From: JAAYDH01 sp964345825
GTDB taxonomy: Bacteria > Bacillota_I > Bacilli_A > RFN20 > CAG-826
DNA length: 19,599 nucleotides
Direction: 5' to 3'
NCBI GenBank assembly: GCA_964345825.1
Contig: CAYFSI010000021.1
Span: 1 to 19,599 of the forward strand
Of the stretch, positions 14,413 to 19,599 are shown in pieces. The notes beneath the pieces were generated by a model that worked only from the letters and a program-made list of their open reading frames with translations, had not been told where the DNA came from and ran no database searches. A program made the position numbers and the translations under genes. Numbering within the stretch: position 1 is the stretch's first letter; every line of letters begins with the position of its first letter.

Positions 14413-15003
14413 ATGTCTCGAAAAATTGAATACGAAAAAAGAGTTTTAATAGATGAAGTCCAATACCAAAAAATACTTCATTTTTTTCAAAAGAAATATT
14501 CAGACCATAAAATTATTGAACAAACGAACTACTATTTTGATACAAATTTATTTGATTTGAAGGCCAAGGGATCTGTTTTACGACTTCGTAAATTGTTAGA
14601 AGAGAGCCCTGAATTGACTCTTAAAATTAAAGGACGAAAAGGTGATCTTGAAATCAATCAAAATTTAACCTCAAAAGATGAAAATATTTTATTGATGAGA
14701 AATATTATTCCAGAAGGAGAAATAAAAGAATATTTATTAAATGAGGGTTTTTTGTTGCCATCGTTTCACATGTTAGGATCGTTGAAAACAAATCGGATGG
14801 AAATAAAAATTAATGATTATCTTGTTGTAATTGATAAAAATGAGTATTTGGATATTTGTGATTATAACTTAGAGATTGAGGCCACTTCGATAAATAGAGC
14901 TGAAACCATTCTTCTAGAATTATGTGACTTTTTTGGACTTGAATATAAAAAAGACTACTCCAGTAAGAGCAGTCGCTTATTCAAATTATTAAAATTAAAA
15001 TAA
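14413..15003 (+). CDS. yjbK: CYTH-domain protein, probable inorganic triphosphatase (YjbK-like)
   Basis: CYTH proteins form a triphosphate tunnel enzyme barrel that hydrolyses inorganic triphosphate or related substrates with divalent metal. Visible family residues are the N-terminal E6-Y-E8-x-R10 (family consensus ExExK, so Lys is Arg here), QTNYYFDT, LRLRK, LTLKIKG, and the late acidic NLEIEA with a final KSSRLF. The 196-residue length fits YjbK of Bacillus. AAGGAG precedes the ATG with 9 nt spacing. Stops of this gene and spx face each other 1 nt apart. The neighbourhood nadK-CYTH-spx resembles the Bacillus yjb region, which also contains spx and trpS nearby. Substrate is inferred from the family. 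Confidence 0.9.
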   Translation: MSRKIEYEKRVLIDEVQYQKILHFFQKKYSDHKIIEQTNYYFDTNLFDLKAKGSVLRLRKLLEESPELTLKIKGRKGDLEINQNLTSKDENILLMRNIIPEGEIKEYLLNEGFLLPSFHMLGSLKTNRMEIKINDYLVVIDKNEYLDICDYNLEIEATSINRAETILLELCDFFGLEYKKDYSSKSSRLFKLLKLK

Positions 15004-15004
15004 A

Positions 15005-15448
15005 TTATTTAAGGCAGGCAATATTATTTTTGACATGCTCGCATTTTTCGTAGTTGGGACATTCGCCTGAACGGCATGCCCATTCCGCAATTCTTCTTGC
15101 GTGAGGAATGAAAACACGGATTTCATCTGGATTGTATCCAACTTGAATGCGACGATCATCCACCATGATGGGTCTTTTTAAAACTGAAGGATTCTCACGT
15201 ATGAAAGAAATAAGTTCCTTAACAGACATTGATTCAACATCGACATTAGACTCTTTAATGATTTTAGACCTTTCAGAAATGATGTCTTCAGTACCGTTTT
15301 CTGATTTAACTAGTATGTCAGTCAATTCCTTCTCGTTTAAAGTTGCAGCAAAAATATTTTTCTCAACGTAAGGTATTTTCTGGTCATCGAACCATTTTTT
15401 TACTTTGCGACAGCTACTGCAAGATGGAGAAGTATAAATTTTTATCAT
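15005..15448 (-). CDS. spx: Spx-family RNA polymerase-binding regulator with cysteine-rich C-terminal tail
   Basis: Spx binds the alpha subunit C-terminal domain and redirects transcription under thiol stress. The redox switch CSSC (10-13), the NGTEDIIS loop with G52 (the residue whose change in Bacillus blocks alpha binding) and KRPIMVDDRRIQVGYNPDEIRVF (91-113) match Spx well. The length of 147 exceeds the usual ~131, and the extra C-terminus contains C125, C130, C136 and C145 in place of the usual tail, which suggests a metal or second thiol site. MgsR/ArsC-like family members are the alternative, but the GxTEDI and RPI segments favour Spx. It ends in CLK, unlike the usual LAN degradation signal. 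A TATACT -10 (15465-15470, minus) precedes it, and the Shine-Dalgarno (AGGCG) is weak. Confidence 0.9.
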   Translation of the reverse strand: MIKIYTSPSCSSCRKVKKWFDDQKIPYVEKNIFAATLNEKELTDILVKSENGTEDIISERSKIIKESNVDVESMSVKELISFIRENPSVLKRPIMVDDRRIQVGYNPDEIRVFIPHARRIAEWACRSGECPNYEKCEHVKNNIACLK

Positions 15449-15460
15449 AATTTCGCCTAT

Positions 15461-15498
15461 TTGTAGTATACAACAAACACACTTTTTTCTCGTATACT
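15461..15498. promoter_or_regulatory. Divergent -10 boxes of spx and trpS
   Basis: On the minus strand TATACT (15465-15470) serves spx and is embedded in the inverted repeat TTGTA-GTA-TACAA (15461-15473), a possible operator. On the plus strand TATACT (15493-15498) serves trpS and gives a leader of about 90 nt. Neither has a clear -35. Confidence 0.5.
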
Positions 15499-15521
15499 TT
15501 TTTAAAAATGATTAAAGAAAC

Positions 15522-15542
15522 ATCTTTGTCCCAATCAAAGAT
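15522..15542 (+). other. Hairpin in the trpS leader
   Basis: ATCTTTG and CAAAGAT form a perfect 7-bp stem around loop TCCCAAT, about 55 nt before the trpS ATG. No U-tract follows, and no T-box core sequence is present. It could affect mRNA stability or translation; no known riboswitch is recognised. Confidence 0.5.
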
Positions 15543-15596
15543 TGAAAACTAAGCGATCATTAACTAAACTAATAGCAAGTAAAAAGGGGCGCAAAT

Positions 15597-16586
15597 ATGG
15601 CAGAAAGAATATTAACTGGAATTAAACCAACAGGCCAATTGACATTAGGCAATTATATTGGCGTTTTAAAAAATTTGCCAAAAATGATGGACCGTGGCGA
15701 ATGTTTCATCTTTATTGCAGATTTGCATGCCTTGACATTGCCAATTGAACCAAAAATTTTGGAGCAAAACAGCATCGATATTGCTTCCTTTTATCTTGCA
15801 GCTGGGCTTGATCCTGAAAGAGTGGCTTTATTTTTACAAAGTGATGTTTCAGCTCATGCCGAAATGAACGCCATAATGCAAAATTATTTATATATGGGTG
15901 AACTTTCTAGAATGACTCAATTCAAAGAGAAGTCCGCCAAGATGAAACAATCTGGAATTGGACTAGGCTTATTCGCTTATCCTGTCTTAATGGCTTGCGA
16001 CATTATTCTTTATGACGCAAACACCATCCCTGTGGGAGAAGACCAGGTTCAACATGTCGAACTTACTCGAGACTTAGTTAATCGTTTCAACCAACGTTAT
16101 GGTGATATTTTACAAATGCCCAAAGCGGTGACTCCAAAAGTCGGCGCTCGTATTATGTCTTTGTCTGACCCGATGAAGAAGATGAGCAAATCAGATCCCA
16201 AGGGTGATATATATTTAAAAGATGATATTGAAGTAATTCGCAAAAAGATTATGTCCGCTGTTACTGATTCTGGCAGTGAGGTCAAATATGATGTCGAAAA
16301 TAAACCTGGAATATCTAACCTATTAACTATATATGCATCGCTAAGAGATATTTCTATTCAAGAAGCAGAAAAACATTTCAAAGATTACCGTTATGGTGAC
16401 TTTAAAAAAGAAGTTGCTCAAACAGTAGTTGATGAGTTGGAGCCTTTCAAAAAACGATATGAGAAAATTATTGAATCACAAGGCTATGTTAAAGCGTTGA
16501 GCGATGGTGCCGCAAAAGCTTCTATAGTCGCCAACAAAACCTTAAATCGCGTTAAGGATGCTGTTGGACTTCTGCGAATAAAATAG
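15597..16586 (+). CDS. trpS: Tryptophanyl-tRNA synthetase
   Basis: This class I synthetase charges tRNA-Trp. It begins MAERILTGIKPTGQLTLGNY with the HIGH equivalent TLGN (16-19), has the tryptophan-pocket segment GEDQVQHVELTRD (147-159), and carries KMSKS (195-199) in KMSKSDPKGD. The length of 329 matches the short bacterial TrpRS. A Shine-Dalgarno of GGGGC lies close upstream of the ATG. Unlike tyrS it has no T-box. A very strong terminator follows. Nearness to spx recalls the trpS-spx neighbourhood in Bacillus. Confidence 0.98.
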   Translation: MAERILTGIKPTGQLTLGNYIGVLKNLPKMMDRGECFIFIADLHALTLPIEPKILEQNSIDIASFYLAAGLDPERVALFLQSDVSAHAEMNAIMQNYLYMGELSRMTQFKEKSAKMKQSGIGLGLFAYPVLMACDIILYDANTIPVGEDQVQHVELTRDLVNRFNQRYGDILQMPKAVTPKVGARIMSLSDPMKKMSKSDPKGDIYLKDDIEVIRKKIMSAVTDSGSEVKYDVENKPGISNLLTIYASLRDISIQEAEKHFKDYRYGDFKKEVAQTVVDELEPFKKRYEKIIESQGYVKALSDGAAKASIVANKTLNRVKDAVGLLRIK

Positions 16587-16619
16587 TTTAAAATATCTGC
16601 AATTTAAAATAATTTTATT

Positions 16620-16650
16620 AAAAAGGTCTGGAATTTGCCCAGACCTTTTT
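16620..16650. terminator. Strong bidirectional terminator between trpS and pgcA
   Basis: AAAAAGGTCTGG pairs perfectly with CCAGACCTTTTT (12 bp, 7-nt loop). The A-tract and T-tract make it function for trpS on the plus strand and for the rluA-family gene and pgcA on the minus strand. Confidence 0.92.
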
Positions 16651-16663
16651 ACTTAATTAATTG

Positions 16664-18361
16664 TTATAATCCAAGCAATTCTTTGAAGTGTTTGTAAAGG
16701 ATGTCGGGTTTTTCTTCTGCCGTTTTTTGATCCTTCCCAACAATTCCAAAATAGAACTTAACTTTTGGCTCAGTTCCGCTTGGGCGAACACAGATTGTAT
16801 TTCCATCAGCGAAGAACAATTTAACCAAATCACTTTTAGGCAACGAAATTGGAATTTCTTTTTTACCTACTATCGCTATCTGCTTTTGATAGTCTTCAAT
16901 CTTCACAACTGGTACACCGTCAAGTTCAGAAGGTGGATTGTCGTGCAATTGACTCATAAGTTTATTCATTGATGCAAAGCCGGTCGATCCAGTAAATTCA
17001 ATTGAGAAAATCTTATCGACATGCCATCCAAATCTTTCGTTTAATTCTTTCCACACAACATCAAGTGCTTTGCCTTGAAGATGATAGAAAAGTGCCATTT
17101 CACAATAAAGTAAAATTGCCTGGCATCCATCTTTGTCTCTAGCAAACGGGGCGATTAAACAACCATAGGATTCTTCATATCCAAATTCGAAATGAGGCCC
17201 GCCGTTCTTTTCATAATAGTCAATTCGATTGCCAATAAATTTGAAACCAGTCAAAAATTCTTCTACTTTGACTCCATAAGACTCCGCTACTTCTTTTCCT
17301 AAAGAAGAGGTGACAACAGTGGTATACATTACTCCGTTACCAGAGAGAAGATTTTTCTTTTTTCTTTGAGAAAACAAATAGTCAATAAGCATTGCGGCTG
17401 ATTGGTTACCGGTAAAGGTTTGATAAGTTCCATCACTGGCTAAATAGGCAAGTCCGACTCGATCACCATCAGGATCAGTCATAACGGCAAGCTGAGCTCC
17501 GATTTCTTTTGCTAACTTAATTGGTTCGATGTAAGATCGTGGATCTTCAGGATTGGGTGAAAGTGTTCCAGAAAAATCTGGGTCTGGTTCAACTTGACTT
17601 AAAACAGGGACAACATTATACCCTAAATCTTTAAATATGCGCATCACATTAACATAGGAAGTTCCATGATTAGGAGTAAAAACGACTTTGAATCCTTTCT
17701 TCGGCAAATCTGGATTAATCGATATTTTCTTAACTAAGTCAACATATATATCATCGATGGAATTATCGAGAACTTGATTGACTCCTCGCGGGGTGACAGG
17801 AGTATAATCCACAAATAACTCACTCGGCAATGAATTGATTAAGTCAACTAATCGAGCAATCTTTTCAGGAACTAATTGGCATCCTGTTTCATCGTAAACT
17901 TTATATCCGTTGTAATTTTTTGGATTGTGGCTTGCAGTAATCATAATTCCAGCGCAAGTATTGAGATGTCGAACGGCAAAAGAAAGCTCTGGGGTGGGCC
18001 TTAAACTATCAAATATATAGGTATTGATTCCAAAATCATTGAGAACTTGAGCGGATAACAAAGTAAAAGCTCTTGATTGATGACGGTTATCGTGGGAAAT
18101 AACAACTCCTTGAGTCTTTGCTTTGGGGAATTTTTCTAATAAATATAAGGCGAATCCAATGGTGGCTCGGCGAATTGTAAAAACATTTAATCGATTGGTC
18201 CCTGGGCCTAAGATGCCTCTCATTCCCGCTGTTCCAAATTCAACATTTTTAAAGAAAGCATCATCTATTTCTTCTTTGTTCATCTTTCTTAAGACAGCTT
18301 TCATATCCTCGCTGACAATTGGACTATTGAGCCAAAGTTGGTAATTTTCATTAATGCTCAT
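16664..18361 (-). CDS. pgcA: Phosphoglucomutase (phospho-sugar mutase)
   Basis: This alpha-D-phosphohexomutase interconverts glucose-1-phosphate and glucose-6-phosphate, feeding UDP-glucose for glycolipids or polysaccharide. The catalytic serine S144 is in TASHNPKNYNGY, the metal loop is DPDGDR (296-301), the sugar-binding loop is GYEESYG (394-400), and the phosphate-binding loop is RPSGTEPK (526-533). The length of 565 is normal for the Firmicutes PgcA group; the related phosphopentomutase/PGM2 type is an alternative. AAAGGAG lies 11 nt before the ATG. The start overlaps the end of the upstream pseudouridine synthase gene by 11 bp, so the two are cotranscribed. Confidence 0.95.
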   Translation of the reverse strand: MSINENYQLWLNSPIVSEDMKAVLRKMNKEEIDDAFFKNVEFGTAGMRGILGPGTNRLNVFTIRRATIGFALYLLEKFPKAKTQGVVISHDNRHQSRAFTLLSAQVLNDFGINTYIFDSLRPTPELSFAVRHLNTCAGIMITASHNPKNYNGYKVYDETGCQLVPEKIARLVDLINSLPSELFVDYTPVTPRGVNQVLDNSIDDIYVDLVKKISINPDLPKKGFKVVFTPNHGTSYVNVMRIFKDLGYNVVPVLSQVEPDPDFSGTLSPNPEDPRSYIEPIKLAKEIGAQLAVMTDPDGDRVGLAYLASDGTYQTFTGNQSAAMLIDYLFSQRKKKNLLSGNGVMYTTVVTSSLGKEVAESYGVKVEEFLTGFKFIGNRIDYYEKNGGPHFEFGYEESYGCLIAPFARDKDGCQAILLYCEMALFYHLQGKALDVVWKELNERFGWHVDKIFSIEFTGSTGFASMNKLMSQLHDNPPSELDGVPVVKIEDYQKQIAIVGKKEIPISLPKSDLVKLFFADGNTICVRPSGTEPKVKFYFGIVGKDQKTAEEKPDILYKHFKELLGL

Positions 18362-19337
18362 TTGTATGATTCTCCTTTAAATTAATTATAATGTTTTCAA
18401 ACTCTTCTGGCATAGGGGCAAAGAACTTCCGATTTGATAAATACTCAAGCGGAGGAAGAAGATGCCCAAAATGCATCTCACTAGCATGCAAAAATTGATT
18501 TTTGAGTCCATATTCTTTTTCAAAATAGGCATTTGCTTTGAAATCACCATACTTGCTATCGCCTATTACTGGATATCCCAAATAAGCGAGATGAACACGA
18601 ATTTGATGAGTTCTTCCAGTCACTAAAGTTAGATCTAGAAGAGTATACTCGCCAAATGTTTCCATTACTCTATATATTGTCTTCGCGGATTTACCACCTT
18701 TTTCAAGACTGGTAGTCCTAACAGTATTTGTTTCATCTTTAAATAAAGGAACATCAATAACGCCATCTTTTGTTACTTGCCCTTTAACAAGAGCGAGGTA
18801 ATGTTTTTCTATTGAATTCCTTCCTTTAAATAGGGAGTGAAGTTGTGTTATTGATTCATGGGTCTTTCCAAAAGCTAAGATTCCTGAAGTATTTCTATCT
18901 AATCGGTGAGCAAGGCCAGGAATAAAAACATTGTCAGGATCGACATTGTTTTCCTCTTTGCTCATTTCGTATTCTGCCACAATTTGATCGAGTGATTTAG
19001 CAGTTTCTTTTCCATCTCTTTGGACAAGAATACCTCGTGGTTTATTTATCAGAAGAATTTGGTCATCTTCATAAATGATAAATTTTAAAAGCGTTTTATT
19101 AGGGGTAATTTCTTTTTTCTTGTGCAATGCTTCAATTTGCTCATCAGTGATATAAATAGTAACTTCATCATTAGAATGAATTATGAATTTACGATCTTCC
19201 CAATGACCATTTACTTTAATATCTTTTTTCCTAAATAAACGATAGATGAAAGAAAGAGGGGCAACATTTAATACTTTACGAACGTATTTTTCTAAAGAAG
19301 TTCCATTTTCTCTTACACTAACTTGAAATTTCTGCAT
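18351..19337 (-). CDS. RluA-family pseudouridine synthase (RluC/RluD-like)
   Basis: RluA-family enzymes convert uridines in 23S rRNA to pseudouridine. An S4-type RNA-binding segment is at residues 13-62 (SLEKYVRKVL ... DIKVNG), then the catalytic domain. HRLDRNTSG (144-152) contains the catalytic D147. VNKPRGILV-type text appears as INKPRGILVQ (98-107), and TGRTHQIRVHLAYLGYPVIGD closes the conserved core. The length of 328 and the S4 domain fit RluC/RluD; the target uridines cannot be told. No Shine-Dalgarno is visible before the ATG, and TACAAT ends 6 nt upstream, so the mRNA may be leaderless. It leads an operon with pgcA. Confidence 0.93.
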   Translation of the reverse strand: MQKFQVSVRENGTSLEKYVRKVLNVAPLSFIYRLFRKKDIKVNGHWEDRKFIIHSNDEVTIYITDEQIEALHKKKEITPNKTLLKFIIYEDDQILLINKPRGILVQRDGKETAKSLDQIVAEYEMSKEENNVDPDNVFIPGLAHRLDRNTSGILAFGKTHESITQLHSLFKGRNSIEKHYLALVKGQVTKDGVIDVPLFKDETNTVRTTSLEKGGKSAKTIYRVMETFGEYTLLDLTLVTGRTHQIRVHLAYLGYPVIGDSKYGDFKANAYFEKEYGLKNQFLHASEMHFGHLLPPLEYLSNRKFFAPMPEEFENIIINLKENHTNEH

Positions 19338-19343
19338 GTTTTA

Positions 19344-19349
19344 ATTGTA
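19344..19349 (-). promoter_or_regulatory. -10 box of the rluA-family gene and pgcA operon
   Basis: TACAAT on the minus strand ends 6 nt before the ATG at 19337, which would place the transcription start at or next to the start codon. No good -35 is visible. Confidence 0.45.
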
Positions 19350-19393
19350 TGGGCTTTTATTAATAAAATAAAGAGTGCATAAGTTTATTTTTT

Positions 19394-19402
19394 TGTTATA
19401 AT
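19394..19402 (+). promoter_or_regulatory. Extended -10 promoter of tRNA-Ser(GGA)
   Basis: TGTTATAAT, identical to the extended -10 of tRNA-Ser(CGA), lies 44 nt before the mature tRNA, giving a 5' leader of about 38 nt. Confidence 0.7.
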
Positions 19403-19446
19403 ACTAATCGCATATTTAGTTAATCTCATTCAGCTAAAATTCACAC

Positions 19447-19537
19447 GGAGGAATACCCAAGCGGCTGAAGGGGCGGGCTTGGAAAGCTCGTAGACATGTA
19501 ACAGTGTGCGAGGGTTCAAATCCCTCTTCCTCCGCCA
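19447..19537 (+). tRNA. tRNA-Ser(GGA)
   Basis: This is a 91-nt class II tRNA. Acceptor GGAGGAA pairs with TTCCTCC, followed by G and an encoded CCA. The anticodon stem CGGGC/GCTCG (one G-U) closes loop TTGGAAA, giving anticodon GGA, which reads UCC and UCU. T-arm GAGGG-TTCAAAT-CCCTC is perfect, and the variable arm is long. Confidence 0.96.
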
Positions 19538-19550
19538 ACTTGAATGAAAA

Positions 19551-19599
19551 TGCTCCCTAAAATTGGACCAAAAATTGGTACAATAAGAAGGGAGCTTTT
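19551..19599 (+). repeat. Nested palindrome after tRNA-Ser(GGA): terminator or IS3-type left end
   Basis: An outer stem GCTCCCT (19552-19558) / AGGGAGC (19589-19595) encloses an inner stem TTGGACCAA (19563-19571) / TTGGTACAA (19575-19583) with one G-A mismatch and an AAA loop. TTTT follows to the window end. As RNA it could terminate the tRNA transcript. The first bases (TGCTCCCTAAAATTGGAC) also resemble IS3-family left ends, and TGGTACAAT (19577-19584) plus AAGGGAG could be the promoter and ribosome site of an orfA just beyond the window. The sequence does not decide between these. Confidence 0.55.

Noticed and set aside
15499..15596. T-box before trpS
   Set aside because: The leader is only about 90 nt and has no TGGTACC-type bulge, specifier loop or terminator pair.

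Overview
The window is chromosomal DNA from a low-GC member of the Bacilli. Base composition, tight gene packing, a tyrS T-box, an Spx-type regulator, RNase J and Bacillus-like gene neighbourhoods (ylbF-rsmD-coaD; nadK, CYTH protein, spx and trpS close together) support this. UGA is used as a stop: rsmD ends in TGA inside an ATGA overlap with coaD, and pgeF ends in TGA. That argues against a Mycoplasma/Ureaplasma-type code and fits wall-less-like or gut lineages that keep code 11 (Acholeplasma, Izemoplasma or RF39-like groups). This placement is inference. A run of exactly 10 N inside def shows a draft or metagenome assembly.

Layout. 1-3400 (minus strand): a membrane-anchored degenerate PAS-GGDEF-EAL protein, then proS, then tRNA-Ser(GCU) and a terminator. 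3485-4400: tRNA-Ser(CGA), the 3' end of an IS3-family element, and a beheaded metallophosphoesterase gene abutting it. 4428-5970: tyrS behind a complete T-box leader with a UAC specifier. 5968-8850: a YitT-type membrane protein (minus), a membrane-anchored thioredoxin-like CPDC protein, and pgeF. 8841-10222 (minus): ylbF-rsmD-coaD. 10308-13165: def (interrupted by the N gap), RNase J and maf. 13188-14355 (minus): nadK followed by a membrane-anchored EIIB-like protein whose phosphorylatable cysteine is Ser. 14413-16586: a CYTH triphosphatase-like gene, spx (minus) with an unusual four-cysteine C-terminal tail, and trpS. 16664-19337 (minus): an RluA-family pseudouridine synthase and the phosphoglucomutase pgcA. 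19394-19599: tRNA-Ser(GGA) and a nested palindrome at the window edge.

Most genes are housekeeping: translation (three aminoacyl-tRNA synthetases, three serine tRNAs, def, rsmD, an RluA enzyme), RNA decay (RNase J), cofactors (coaD, nadK), nucleotide sanitation (maf) and sugar phosphate supply (pgcA). The less ordinary parts are conserved folds that have lost their catalytic residues (GGDEF/EAL and EIIB-like), the cysteine-tailed Spx, the CPDC membrane protein, and a recurring arrangement in which the first gene of a transcription unit has a -10 box 6-10 nt before its ATG and no Shine-Dalgarno, which suggests leaderless mRNAs. I found no CRISPR array, prophage or defence system. No single locus stands out as a clearly new system; the best candidates are listed in the findings.
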